DNA from: DAIMZI01 sp036734025
GTDB lineage: Bacteria; Pseudomonadota; Alphaproteobacteria; Rhizobiales; Rhodomicrobiaceae
NCBI GenBank assembly: GCA_036734025.1
Contig: DAIMZI010000006.1
Coordinates: 56,218 to 120,217, forward strand
Direction: 5' to 3'
Length of the DNA stretch: 64,000 bases
Both the position numbers and the translations under genes were made by a program. Below, piece after piece: positions 1 through 8,558 of this stretch. Below the pieces are notes generated by a model. The model saw only the letters and a list, made by a program, of their open reading frames with translations, was not told the origin of the DNA and did no database searches. Each line of letters begins with the position of its first letter. Within the stretch, counting starts at the first letter, position 1.

Positions 1-1
1 G

Positions 2-304
2 CGCAACTCATATCTGAGCGAAGCCGATCGGGCCGCGGCCCCGCAGCTCTACAAGGTCATCCGCGACATGGCCGAAGACATGGCCCAGGGACGCGAGATC
101 GACAGCACCATAGATATGGGCGCAACCCGCCTGCGCGGCGCCGGCTTCAAGGTGGAATATCTGGATGTGCGCACCGAGGAACGGCTGATCCCGCTTGAAG
201 GCCGCGTTGTCGATCAGGCTCGTGTGTTCGCCGCTGTCAGGCTTGGAGAGACGCGGCTCATCGACAATGTGCCCATCGAGCTGCGCGACCGGGAGACGAT
301 CTAG
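2..304 (+). CDS. panC: Pantoate--beta-alanine ligase, C-terminal part (5' truncated by window edge)
   Basis: PanC condenses pantoate with beta-alanine, using ATP, to make pantothenate in the cytoplasm. Only the last 100 residues are present. The frame is open from base 2 and begins RNSYLSEADR, which matches the PanC SSRNxYLsxxeR signature near the ATP/pantoate site. The tail (FKVEYLDVRTEERLIPL, then AVRLGETRLIDNVPI) matches the PanC C-terminal domain. An internal ATG at 68 is not the start. The next gene is convergent and ends 15 bases away. The identification is firm despite truncation. Confidence 0.93.
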   Translation, partial: RNSYLSEADRAAAPQLYKVIRDMAEDMAQGREIDSTIDMGATRLRGAGFKVEYLDVRTEERLIPLEGRVVDQARVFAAVRLGETRLIDNVPIELRDRETI

Positions 305-319
305 CCCCGACGCTTCCGG

Positions 320-742
320 TTACAGCAAGGCAAGTTCCGCAAGATGCGCGCGCATTTCCGCGGGCATGGCGTTTGCGTCGTCATTTGCGCCAAGATCATC
401 CGGTGCAGCCTCATCGGGCAGATAGCGCCACCCCTGAAACGGACGGCGAGGCCGGGGAGAGACCGGCACGATGGTCGCATCCAGCACGAGCGCGCACAGA
501 TCCCGGCCATCGGCGTCCTTTTCCAGACGGATATCAACCAGCTTCTGGCGTGCCTGGATCAGGCCTCTGATCACCCAGTAAAGTGAGCCGCCATTGACAA
601 GCGCCTGCGCCTGGCGCGGCATCTGCCGGGTGCGGTGAATGAAGGTGGCGCCTCCGACACCGCCCGGCTCGCTCCGCCTGGCGGCAGCCGCGCGCAGTTC
701 CTCAAGGCTGTCGATACCGACGCAAAGCTTGATCAGATGCAT
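320..742 (-). CDS. DUF1489 family protein
   Basis: A 140-residue protein of the alphaproteobacterial DUF1489 family, whose function is unknown. It begins MHLIKLCVGIDSLEEL and contains GGSLYWVIRGLIQARQ and a C-terminal PRRPFQGWRYL segment, all family hallmarks. I chose the ATG at 742 because the family starts at this motif. The frame stays open upstream to 841, but that would add a hydrophobic stretch not seen in relatives. It is convergent with panC and lies downstream of the membrane protein gene on the same strand. Confidence 0.85.
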   Translation of the reverse strand: MHLIKLCVGIDSLEELRAAAARRSEPGGVGGATFIHRTRQMPRQAQALVNGGSLYWVIRGLIQARQKLVDIRLEKDADGRDLCALVLDATIVPVSPRPRRPFQGWRYLPDEAAPDDLGANDDANAMPAEMRAHLAELALL

Positions 743-921
743 GAGGGCCGCCCCCACTCCCGCTACTGTTGCGCACACAGTAAACAGGATGATGGTGGCC
801 CTGACCAGCACGGTTCGGGCCTTGTCCACGACCGCAGGCACGTTATGGCGTAGGGCGCGAACGCAAAAGCGCAGACGGTGTCGGGGAGGGCCAGCGCGGC
901 CTTCCCCGGATGCAACGCCCC

Positions 922-2046
922 TCAGGCGAAGGCGGCGACGTCAGCCTCTTGCCTGCTTTCGCCTCTGCCTGAAACCAGTTCGATACCGATATAGCGGATG
1001 CGCCCGCCGATCTTGGCCTTTTCGATCCCCAGATCGGCCAGTTCCCGCCCGAAGATCGGTAGGCTGACAGGGTCCTTCTCCAGAAGATCGCACCAATTGC
1101 AGTAATCCTCGAACAGCGACAACGCCGTCAGGCTGGACCCGTCGGCCCGCCGGATACGCTCGTCGAAATAGATTTCGACATCACTCCTAGGCGCAGGAGG
1201 CTCCATATGCTCCAGCAGCGGAACCGCCGCCGCGGTCTGGACAGGCGTGACAACGGCTTTCGGCTTTTCCTCAAGGATGCGCCAATGGCTGAGCGCCACA
1301 TAAAAGCCCAGCGCGGAACCGGCCTCCACAAGGATCGAGACGAGGATGATCAGCGAAAGTTGTATCTTGTCAGTGCCCAGACCGGAAAGGTTGGACAGGA
1401 TCGCGGCCTGCGGATCGGCCTGTTGCGACGGACCGGCGTTGCGCATCTCATCCAGCCGGGCACGAACCGCAATGATGCGGGCATCGAGCATCTGTGCCTT
1501 TTCCGCCGCCGCCAGTTCCGCCTTCAGCGCATGATAGCCCTGGCAATAATCAATACTCGGCTTGATGGTGGCATTGGTGCATCCAGCCGTTGCATCCCAG
1601 CGCCGGTTCTGCTGCAGGCCGGCAATCTCGCTCTTGACCACGCCCACCGGCCGATGCTGCGGCAGCCAGCCCATCTCGCTGCGGGCCCGAGCCAGTTCGG
1701 CGCGCAGATCATCGTAGCTGGCCGCGGTGGCTGCCCGCTCGCTCATGGTGTCGGCGCGGTTCAGCGCAGCAAAGCCGAGCGAGGATGTCAGCGAATACAG
1801 GGCGCATACACAAAGCAGCAAGACGCCGCCCATAGCCTGAGACCAGGTCCGGTTGCGCAGCGCCGCGAGAATGAGGAAAGGCAGCAATGCCTTGAGACAA
1901 TCGGCGGCCGCGCTGGCCGCGCCGTAAATGTGAGCGTCGAATTCGGTCTTGCCGAGCCCGAAACCGAAGCGCCAGTTCATCGCCGCGGACACGAGCAGCA
2001 GTGTCGCAGCCGCCAGAACCCCGAGAAACCCGAGAATATGCCTCAT
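922..2046 (-). CDS. Membrane protein with coiled-coil ectodomain and primase-type C-terminal winged helix
   Basis: A 374-residue protein of unknown function. Visible in order: three hydrophobic segments (about residues 4-24, 46-63, 72-92); a charged helical region (about 100-205) with two cysteines (156, 168) bracketing a short loop; a fourth transmembrane segment (about 229-252) containing Glu241; a proline-rich linker; and a C-terminal globular part (about 290-357). The last part reads LFEDYCNWC, then PVSLPIFGRELADLGIEK and RYIGIEL. This resembles the D5/P4-primase C-terminal winged helix (Y-x2-WC, FG-x2-L, RG-Y-x-GI). A DNA-binding role is inferred. It stands alone between DUF1489 and a coiled-coil gene, with a roughly 480-base leader. 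Confidence 0.75.
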   Translation of the reverse strand: MRHILGFLGVLAAATLLLVSAAMNWRFGFGLGKTEFDAHIYGAASAAADCLKALLPFLILAALRNRTWSQAMGGVLLLCVCALYSLTSSLGFAALNRADTMSERAATAASYDDLRAELARARSEMGWLPQHRPVGVVKSEIAGLQQNRRWDATAGCTNATIKPSIDYCQGYHALKAELAAAEKAQMLDARIIAVRARLDEMRNAGPSQQADPQAAILSNLSGLGTDKIQLSLIILVSILVEAGSALGFYVALSHWRILEEKPKAVVTPVQTAAAVPLLEHMEPPAPRSDVEIYFDERIRRADGSSLTALSLFEDYCNWCDLLEKDPVSLPIFGRELADLGIEKAKIGGRIRYIGIELVSGRGESRQEADVAAFA

Positions 2047-2522
2047 CGAAACAGCCCCCTTTTGCCGGCGACATGGCGCCGGATGCGTTCACAAGGGGGC
2101 GAACATGGTGACACGCAAACCCGTTCCGACTCGGCATTACGCACGAATCGACGACGGCCTTGCGTGACGCCTGAGGTCACGCGCTGAAATAAACCTGATA
2201 CGCAAAATACAATAAAGCCGTGATTGTCCAGTCACGACGCGCACAATTGACTAAATCTCAGCTAGCCGGGGAGGAAGTTTGCCGCATCACCCCCGCCTGC
2301 CCTTCGCGCTTGTCCGCTGCCCGTTCGCCGCTCAATTCAAGCAAACCTGCGCTTTGGGAGGTCGTTCAAAAAGCCGAGAAGATTCAGCCCCCTACATGAA
2401 CGATAGCTGATTCGTGGTGGTCAAGAAAAGATTAAGTTTTGCCCATATGTAGTGGATTTTCGGTGTGTAACACCTTGATATTGTAGAACAGCCGTATGTG
2501 TGGGCGGCAAATGCCGCGCCTC
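2047..2522. other. Gene-free stretch upstream of the membrane winged-helix gene
   Basis: This 476-base region has no credible reading frame. It contains a 7-bp dyad GCGTGAC/GTCACGC (2162-2168 and 2176-2182, 7-base spacer), placed 116-136 bases upstream of the start of the gene at 2046. It also holds a small hairpin GGTGT-gta-ACACC at 2462-2474, just past the stop of the gene ending at 2523. The stretch 2400-2490 is clearly more AT-rich than the surroundings. A promoter/operator for the leftward gene and a terminator for the other are plausible but not proven. Confidence 0.4.
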
Positions 2523-4373
2523 TCAGCCGGAACGGCTTTCCGGAATGCGCCTCAGACGCGCCAGCAGGGATGCTGCGCCCGGCGGCGCGCCTGCTGCGGC
2601 AACCGACTCCCTGGTGTCCTTTGCCGTGTCCGGCTTTGCCTCTTGCTTGCCAGGCGGCTTAGCAGTTTGCCCGGCCGTATCGTCGGGCGCGTCGGGGCCG
2701 GGCAGATCACGCGCGGCTGCGTCCTGCTCAGCTTCGGCTTGCGCTTCGTGTTGAGCGTTGTCTGGCGAGCCGTCTTGGTTTTGTGCCTCGTCGATTTGCC
2801 GATCCGCCGCCGCCTTGGTGTCGTGCGCGTAGTCCTCCCCGTCTTCCGGCGAGGCGTGCTCGTCTGCGCCGGCCGTCCCATGGGCGCTGCGCAGCGCAGG
2901 CTCAGGCTTTGTCTGGTCGTCGACCTGGGTCTTGCGGGCCTTTTGCGCGGCGAGGCTTTCTCTGTCGCCGGCCTGCCGCTGTGCCGCGATCGTCTGGCGC
3001 AGGCTATGGTACAGGTCGCCGGGTTCATCATGACTGCCGACGCCATCCGCATCGGCCTCGTGCGCGCCGCGCGACGGCTCGGCTCTGTCCAGCGGCGTCG
3101 CCGAGACCGGCACACCTTCATCCGCCTTCAAGTCGAGCGTGGGAGCGCGCGGTGCCTCGGATAATGGCCGCGCCGTATGCGGTGTGTGCTGCGCCGCTTT
3201 CTGCGACGCATCTCCCGAAATCGCCATCTGATCGGCGGGCGCGCCATCATCGGCGCCATCGTTCCTGATCATTTCGCGCCAGCTCTGCGTCGGACTGGCG
3301 GATGCCACAGTCTTAACCTTTTCGATCGTTCGGCTCATGGTCGCGCCGGCCCAGCCCGAGACAGCCTGCGCAGCGCGCATCGCCAGTCGCGCGCGCGCCG
3401 AATTCGATTTTTCCGCAGCCGCAGCACCTGCCGCCTGACGTGCAGTCGCAGCTGGCATGAGCCCCGCATCATTGCGCAAAGAGAGCTCCTCAGCTTCGGC
3501 CAGCCCGCTCAGCAGGGCGCTGATCGCCCGCGCCTCGGGCACCCGTGCGCTGGCTTCATCGGCAACGCGCGCATGCCGGCCTGCGGGCAGCGCGTCGGTA
3601 TTTGCCGGAACATCCTGGTCTTTGGCGGCATTCACGATCCGCTCGGCGAGTTGCTGCAACTCGGTCTTGAGCACATTGATCTGATGCGCTTCGCGGTCAT
3701 AGGCCACCGCCAGCCGCTCACGCATCTTGGAAAGATCCACGTTCAGCCGGTCATACTCGGCGCGGTAATCGTGAATTGTCCACTTTGACGGGCCCTTCTT
3801 GAAGCGGCCCGAGTTCTGGGCGCCGGACATTTCCATGCTCTGGCGCAAACGGGCGATCTCGGATTGCTGCATCTCGGTGGTTCGATGCGCTATCGCCAGG
3901 TTTTCCTCGCGCCGCTTCAGCCGGTTGATGAGCATCCGGACTTCCTTGTCGCGCACATCCAGCAGCGCGTAGGCCTCGGATGCCGCACGGTCGAGTTCGG
4001 GCACGCGCGTGGCGATCGTCCGTTGCAGCACAGTTGCCGCGTTGTGATGGGCATCAAGCGTGGAGCGCATGCTGGCCGCCTGATCCTTGAGGCTCGCGAT
4101 CTCCATCTGCAACCGGCTGATCTGAACGAGATAACGCGCCGCCAGCATCTTTTCCTGCGACAGGGCTGCTTCAAGCCTGCGGATCATGATCGCATAGTTG
4201 GCGCGCAACTGGTCGCGGTCGGCCTCGATGTCGGCGATCGACATGGGCATGCTCTGCTCCAGCCGCCGCGTTGTCAGACGCGCGGCCCGCCGCCACAGGG
4301 ACGGCGCGAGAAGCAGGGCGATGAGGCTGGCCACCAGAAAGCCGAGCACCACCAGCATGATGGACTGTATCAT
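2523..4373 (-). CDS. Membrane-anchored coiled-coil protein with long disordered acidic tail
   Basis: A 616-residue protein resembling an uncharacterised Hyphomicrobiales family. Residues 5-26 form one hydrophobic anchor (VVLGFLVASLIALLLAPSLW), followed by the basic RRAARLTTRRLEQ segment and the SIADIEADRDQLRANYAI motif that I associate with this family. Residues about 45-240 are heptad-rich, broken only by short gaps, indicating a coiled coil on the cytoplasmic side. From about 360 onward the sequence is low-complexity, rich in Ala, Asp, Glu, Pro and Gln, and probably disordered. No enzyme motif is visible. An envelope scaffold role is only a guess. The start is the ATG giving the short N-terminus before the anchor. 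Confidence 0.8.
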   Translation of the reverse strand: MIQSIMLVVLGFLVASLIALLLAPSLWRRAARLTTRRLEQSMPMSIADIEADRDQLRANYAIMIRRLEAALSQEKMLAARYLVQISRLQMEIASLKDQAASMRSTLDAHHNAATVLQRTIATRVPELDRAASEAYALLDVRDKEVRMLINRLKRREENLAIAHRTTEMQQSEIARLRQSMEMSGAQNSGRFKKGPSKWTIHDYRAEYDRLNVDLSKMRERLAVAYDREAHQINVLKTELQQLAERIVNAAKDQDVPANTDALPAGRHARVADEASARVPEARAISALLSGLAEAEELSLRNDAGLMPAATARQAAGAAAAEKSNSARARLAMRAAQAVSGWAGATMSRTIEKVKTVASASPTQSWREMIRNDGADDGAPADQMAISGDASQKAAQHTPHTARPLSEAPRAPTLDLKADEGVPVSATPLDRAEPSRGAHEADADGVGSHDEPGDLYHSLRQTIAAQRQAGDRESLAAQKARKTQVDDQTKPEPALRSAHGTAGADEHASPEDGEDYAHDTKAAADRQIDEAQNQDGSPDNAQHEAQAEAEQDAAARDLPGPDAPDDTAGQTAKPPGKQEAKPDTAKDTRESVAAAGAPPGAASLLARLRRIPESRSG

Positions 4374-4793
4374 GACGATGGCGCCTCTGATTGCCCATTG
4401 CCAGATGAGGTTTGCATAAGCTGCGCCGTCAGAGCGGGACCTCCCGTCCTAAGGGATGAGGCAAAGTCAGGAAAGTCGATATTGTGCCATTTTCAGACGG
4501 CCCGCGCCAGCGCCCGTAGCGTATGCTCAGCACATGCCCACCGCCCCAAACCCCGCGAACCTGAATGTCTTCTAGCCGGATTATCCAGGCTGACACAAGC
4601 AGCGCGTTAGGCCCGGCGTCTGTAGCATGGCAAAAACTTGGGCCGTAGCAGGCTCGACGCCCGCGCCGCGCCCAGACAGACCCGGCGCGGCTTACCTGCC
4701 GGGCCTGGGCTGCCGTGGCGCGCCGTCGCGACATCTGCTGCGCTTGGCCGTCGTCAGATGCTGCGCTTGGCCATCGTCAGAACGGATTGTACC
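4374..4793. other. Gene-free stretch between eipA and coiled-coil gene
   Basis: About 420 bases without a credible gene. A 101-codon minus-strand frame (4429-4734) is Arg/Gly-rich with no family resemblance and looks like antisense noise. The stretch contains the leader of the coiled-coil gene and, at its right end, a 23-bp tandem repeat directly after the eipA stop codon. Confidence 0.4.
4736..4781. repeat. 23-bp tandem repeat, two copies
   Basis: Two adjacent 23-bp units (4736-4758 and 4759-4781) share the core TGCTGCGCTTGGCC and differ at a single position (G versus A after the core). They sit 12 bases beyond the eipA stop codon, so on the eipA transcript they form the start of the 3' untranslated region. 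They do not form an obvious hairpin. Confidence 0.9.
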
Positions 4794-5699
4794 TCAGAAC
4801 GGGTTCCATGTCGGTTCACGCGAATATTTGAGATATCCGACATTGGCGCCAAGGCGGAAGCCGACGCCGGAGCGGATCGGCGCCAGCACGACATCGCCGT
4901 AGCGCTGAAACGTTATGCCGACGCCGCCGACGAAATAGGCCGACCCGTCAACGCCGGCGAAGCGATGATAGATTTCATCCGGGTGGCGCAGATTATAGAC
5001 CAAAATCATGGTCTTGGAGCCTTCCGCGCCAAAGTCATAGCCCAGCGACGGCCCCTGCCAGAATACCCGCTGATCATCAACAAACTTCGTCGTCAGGATG
5101 CCTTCGCCATAACGCAGCCCGGCGATGAAAGCGCCACCGGCTTCTTCGCCGAGAATATAGCCGTTGGGCCGTCCCTGGCGCGAGAATGCGTATTCGACGA
5201 CGCGCGACAGCCCATCGGTAACGGTGCCGAAGAACCGGTGACCGGCATCAACGATTTCATCTGCCGTGTAGGTTTCATCGTCATAAGGCTCGGCGGCGGC
5301 CCGGTCCGGCTCGCGCAGCGGACGGTCATCACGATAGCGGTCATCGCGAGGACGCTCCTCGCTGGCGAGTGGGGGATTGTCCAGCCGGTCGGAGCGCCCC
5401 GTGCTGGCTTGCGGCGGACTGATGCGCTGGGGCGATGAGCCGTCATCAGCGCGATCTTCATCGGTGCGCGAGCGCTCCCACGGCGGCAGATAGGATTCAT
5501 CTTCGGCAGGCGCCTGCTCCGCCTGAGCGAGAATGAGGGCCTGATGCGCCGCTCCGGCCGGCTCGGCCGCAAGCTGGCCCGAACCCCAGGCGCCAAGGAC
5601 AAGCAACGCTGCCAAGGCCACGCACAGGTTGCGCATGGCCGCGGCCGGAAGACTTGTGTGTGAGATCATATGCCCGTCATTCATTGGTTTGCTCTGCAT
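4794..5699 (-). CDS. eipA: EipA family envelope protein (DUF1134)
   Basis: A 301-residue DUF1134 protein. EipA of Brucella and Caulobacter is a periplasmic protein needed for envelope integrity. The C-terminal 160 residues carry the family core, including GRPNGYILGEEAGGAFIAG and LRYGEG. The N-terminus holds a secretion signal (hydrophobic run about residues 24-44). It is followed by an approximately 90-residue acidic, Pro/Arg-rich linker that is likely disordered. The start at 5699 has a good Shine-Dalgarno (AAGGGG, 8 bases away). Other in-frame ATGs at 5684, 5669 and 5636 leave the signal intact. The Shine-Dalgarno lies in a tandem repeat. Confidence 0.9.
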   Translation of the reverse strand: MQSKPMNDGHMISHTSLPAAAMRNLCVALAALLVLGAWGSGQLAAEPAGAAHQALILAQAEQAPAEDESYLPPWERSRTDEDRADDGSSPQRISPPQASTGRSDRLDNPPLASEERPRDDRYRDDRPLREPDRAAAEPYDDETYTADEIVDAGHRFFGTVTDGLSRVVEYAFSRQGRPNGYILGEEAGGAFIAGLRYGEGILTTKFVDDQRVFWQGPSLGYDFGAEGSKTMILVYNLRHPDEIYHRFAGVDGSAYFVGGVGITFQRYGDVVLAPIRSGVGFRLGANVGYLKYSREPTWNPF

Positions 5700-5700
5700 T

Positions 5701-5732
5701 GGTTTGCCCCTTGAAGGGTTTGCCCCTTGAAG
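5701..5732. repeat. 16-bp tandem repeat duplicating the eipA Shine-Dalgarno
   Basis: Two perfect 16-bp units (GGTTTGCCCCTTGAAG, 5701-5716 and 5717-5732). A third, degenerate unit sharing GGTTTGC lies at 5686-5700 and runs into the eipA start codon. On the minus strand each unit reads CTTCAAGGGGCAAACC, so the AGGGG ribosome-binding sequence is present twice. Copy number could therefore affect leader length. Confidence 0.85.
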
Positions 5733-5964
5733 ATTGCGCCGCTAGCGGCGACGCGCGGTTCTCGTGCCCCATCAAGGCGCCGTCGTGCAGCCGGCGCGCC
5801 CGCCGGCCAGGGCCGCATTACCGGAGGACATATCCCGCACAACGGAGCACTACGCGAATCACTGCAATATAACCGAGGATAAGGAAGAACTGTGACGCGG
5901 GCGCGGTCGCGACGGCATGCTCGCGAAAATTTGCACAACCAAGATCAGGCCTCCGAGCGCCAGA

Positions 5965-6777
5965 TCAGGCCGAGGGATCGCGGCCCCAGGCGATGAAACT
6001 CGGGTTCAGATAGCCCTGATCGGTCTTGCCATAGGTCAGCGGAGCGCCATCTTCGCGCAGCACCACGCCGCCAGCCGCCAGCAGGATCGCGTGCCCTGCC
6101 GCGGTGTCCCATTGCGATGTCGGCCCGAGCCGCGGATAGACGTCCGCGCGCCCCGCAGCGAGGATGCAGAACTTGAGCGACGAGCCCACCCGTTCCGTCT
6201 CGTTGATGGCGTGACTGGCCAGAAAGCCGAGAGTCGCCTCGTTCATGTGCGCGCGGCTTGCCAAGGCCACCATGCCCGCAGCGGGCGGCGTCCTGGTGCG
6301 CAGCGCTGCATGATCCGCCCGATCAAGCAACAGGCGCTCACCGGGCTTGAGCTTCACAGCCACAGCGCGCTGCGGGCCGGTCGTGATGTAAAGCTCGCCC
6401 AATGCCGGCGCATACATGAGCCCGAACACCGGCACGCCATGTTCCACCATGGCGATGTTGACGGTGAATTCACGGATGCGGTTGATGAATTCCTTGGTAC
6501 CGTCGAGCGGGTCAACCAGAAAGAACCGGTCGCCGATCGCTGGCACACGGCCGGCCGCCACCGATTCTTCCGCAATCACCGGCACGCCGGGAGCCAGCCT
6601 TGCAAGATCGCTCAGGATAATATTTTCAGCCACGCGGTCGGCTTCGGTCACCGGGCTGGCATCGGCCTTTTGCTCGACATCGAAGCCCCGCGCATAGATC
6701 TCCATGATCGCATCCCCCGCGATCTGGGCCGTCTGAAAAAGGCCGTTGGCGAGATCCAGGGCGAGAATGCGGCTCAT
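5965..6777 (-). CDS. cysQ: 3'(2'),5'-bisphosphate nucleotidase CysQ
   Basis: Removes the 3' phosphate from PAP/PAPS, recycling by-products of sulfate activation; a Mg-dependent, Li-sensitive phosphatase of the inositol monophosphatase superfamily. From the chosen start (270 residues) the metal-binding motifs are visible: VIAEES (Glu70, Glu71), VDPLDGTKEF (Asp89, Asp92) and the C-terminal WDTAAGHAIL. I set the start at the ATG at 6777 (MSRILALDLANGLF), since the 60 upstream in-frame codons do not resemble the family. It is divergent from chpT across a 488-base gap. Confidence 0.92.
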   Translation of the reverse strand: MSRILALDLANGLFQTAQIAGDAIMEIYARGFDVEQKADASPVTEADRVAENIILSDLARLAPGVPVIAEESVAAGRVPAIGDRFFLVDPLDGTKEFINRIREFTVNIAMVEHGVPVFGLMYAPALGELYITTGPQRAVAVKLKPGERLLLDRADHAALRTRTPPAAGMVALASRAHMNEATLGFLASHAINETERVGSSLKFCILAAGRADVYPRLGPTSQWDTAAGHAILLAAGGVVLREDGAPLTYGKTDQGYLNPSFIAWGRDPSA

Positions 6778-7265
6778 CTGCGTCTCCGTGGCGCGTCCCC
6801 GCACCGGCTGAAATGTACTGATCGGCGCGCGAATCGCATGGTCAGGAAGTCCCGAAATGCAGGCTGTGTCTAGCATCTGATCCGCCACGATCCAAGCCGC
6901 GCGTCCGCCCATCTCGCCCGCGATCGGTTTTTGTCCCAAATCGTGGCCGGCACACACGCCAGCATGAAATTAGTTGGGCATGGACCTGTGCCGCCGATTG
7001 CATCAGGCTTGGCATCTGGGACGCAACACATGTATCAGCTAGGGACTGCGGTGATGAGGGCACGGCAGTACAGGCGCAGATTCGCGGGGGCAAGGCGATG
7101 GCGCGCACATGGCGAAGCACCATATGTGTGGCGACTTGCAAGGCTCATCTTGCGCCTGCGGCACCGGGATTTCAAACGAGCTTGCATTTCGCGGCACGAC
7201 GCTGGAGCGGGCTCACCGGAGCCGGAGCAATTCGAGCACGATACGCGAACAGTTGAGGAGGCGGC
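6778..7265. other. Divergent intergenic region cysQ / chpT
   Basis: 488 bases between two divergently transcribed genes, expected to hold both promoters. Open frames here (for example 6842-7141 minus, and a plus frame running up to chpT) have no recognisable family and are Arg-rich. I see no full CtrA box (TTAA-N7-TTAA) and no strong inverted repeat. Confidence 0.35.
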
Positions 7266-7910
7266 ATGACTGTAAAGCCGGTACTGGGCGACATCGACCT
7301 GACGGCGTTCATGTCAAGCAGGATCTGCCATGATCTGGTCGGGCCGATCGGCGCGATCAATAATGGCCTGGAACTGCTGGAAGAAGAAACCGACGAAGAT
7401 ACAAGGGCTTATGCCCATGAAGTGATTCTGAACAGTGCGCAGGCGGCCTGGACCCGGCTCGAATTTGCCCGGCTTGCCTTCGGCGCATCCTCGAGCATCG
7501 GCAGCGCGATAGACATCACGCAGGCCGAAAAGATCGCGCGCGGCTATGTCGAGGAAACCAAGCACACACTGACCTGGCAGGCCGATCCTGACGCGGCTCT
7601 GGACAAGGGACTTGCCCGCCTGCTCATGATCCTCATCGCGATTGCCCTGCCAGCCGTGCCGGGCGGTGGCGAGCTTGCGGTCAAGGCCGAGGGCAAGGGC
7701 GAGGCCGCGCGCTTCGAAATCCGCTGCACCGGAAGGCTGGCGCGCATCCCCGAGGGCGTCGCCGACATCTTGTCGGGCAAGCGGCTCGACGGGCTCGATC
7801 CGCGCTCGATCCTGCCCTATTACGCCGGGCGTCTGGCGACCGAACTGGGCATGACCATCACCATCACCAAGCAAGCCAAGGCCATCGTGTTCACCTGCGC
7901 TCCCCGTTGA
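7266..7910 (+). CDS. chpT: Histidine phosphotransferase ChpT
   Basis: ChpT relays phosphate from the hybrid kinase CckA to CtrA and CpdR in the alphaproteobacterial cell-cycle pathway. The 214-residue length fits. The dimerisation helix contains SSRICHDLVGPIGAINNGLE, with the phospho-accepting histidine at residue 22. The C-terminal half is the degenerate, non-ATP-binding CA-like domain typical of ChpT (YYAGRLATELGMTI near the end). The start ATG is preceded by TTGAGGAGGCGGC, a strong ribosome-binding site. A response-regulator gene follows after about 110 bases, consistent with a signalling cluster. Confidence 0.93.
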   Translation: MTVKPVLGDIDLTAFMSSRICHDLVGPIGAINNGLELLEEETDEDTRAYAHEVILNSAQAAWTRLEFARLAFGASSSIGSAIDITQAEKIARGYVEETKHTLTWQADPDAALDKGLARLLMILIAIALPAVPGGGELAVKAEGKGEAARFEIRCTGRLARIPEGVADILSGKRLDGLDPRSILPYYAGRLATELGMTITITKQAKAIVFTCAPR

Positions 7911-7951
7911 GCCTTGCTTTCAGGCTTCGTTAAAGCCCCACCCATAAGATG

Positions 7952-7997
7952 AAGATCCCGGCGAGGCGTGCCTGAGCGGCTGCCGCGCCGGGATCTT
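7952..7997. repeat. 12-bp perfect inverted repeat between chpT and response regulator
   Basis: AAGATCCCGGCG (7952-7963) and CGCCGGGATCTT (7986-7997) are perfectly complementary with a 22-base loop, starting 42 bases after the chpT stop and ending 26 bases before the next start. There is no T-tract, so it is not a standard intrinsic terminator. It may be an RNA-level punctuation element or an operator. Confidence 0.75.
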
Positions 7998-8022
7998 GTA
8001 ATGCGTCTGGGTGATGGGTGGC

Positions 8023-8388
8023 ATGAGACATTGTCTGGTGGTCGATGACAGCGCCGCAGTGCGTTGCGCCGTGCGTGGGATGCTGGAAGATCTCGCGTTC
8101 AACGTGTGTGAGGCCGCCAACGGCCGCGAAGCACTGGGCCTCCTGCACCAGAGCAGACCCGATGCGGTTCTGCTTGACTGGAATATGCCGCTGATGGACG
8201 GGCTGGATTTTCTGCACGCGGCCAAAGCCGACAAGCGCACCGCATCCGCCAAGATCATCTTCTGCGCGACCGGCTATGTCCCTGAAAAGATTGCAATGGC
8301 CATGGCGGCCGGAGCCTGCGAATACCTCATCAAGCCGTTTGACCGCACGCTGCTCGAAACCAAGCTTGAACGTGTCGGTCTGCTGTGA
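8023..8388 (+). CDS. Single-domain response regulator (CheY-like)
   Basis: A 121-residue receiver domain with no output domain. Acidic pocket Asp9/Asp10 (LVVDDS), phospho-acceptor Asp52 (LLDWNMPLMDG), Thr84 (CATGYVPEK) and Lys104 (YLIKPF) are all in place, so it should be phosphorylatable. GTG 8011 and ATG 8014 are alternative in-frame starts. I chose ATG 8023 because it starts right at the first receiver strand. Its position after chpT suggests a role in the CckA-ChpT network or in chemotaxis. It does not look like canonical CpdR or DivK, so I leave the symbol empty. Confidence 0.88.
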   Translation: MRHCLVVDDSAAVRCAVRGMLEDLAFNVCEAANGREALGLLHQSRPDAVLLDWNMPLMDGLDFLHAAKADKRTASAKIIFCATGYVPEKIAMAMAAGACEYLIKPFDRTLLETKLERVGLL

Positions 8389-8558
8389 GCGGGCACCCTC
8401 CCGAGATAGCCGCTTGCGCTCTGCGACAATCCATCTCATCATATCGTCTAATAAGACTGGAACAGCGCCCATGGGACGGGCGGAACGAAATGCCCCAAGC
8501 CCATGAGAGGCGGCCAGCCGAGATCCATCATACGATGGCTCCCTGTGGAGGTGGTCCC

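Noticed and set aside
1207..2187. 326-codon plus frame opposite the winged-helix membrane protein
   Set aside because: The minus frame has transmembrane segments, a good start and coding-like third positions; the plus frame has none of these.
2189..2200. AACCTGATACGC, reminiscent of the TPP riboswitch core
   Set aside because: The partner CTGAGA-type element and stems are missing, and no thiamine gene is nearby.
6842..7141. Minus-strand frame of 99 codons upstream of cysQ
   Set aside because: Arg/Cys-rich with no recognisable motif; lies in a divergent promoter region.
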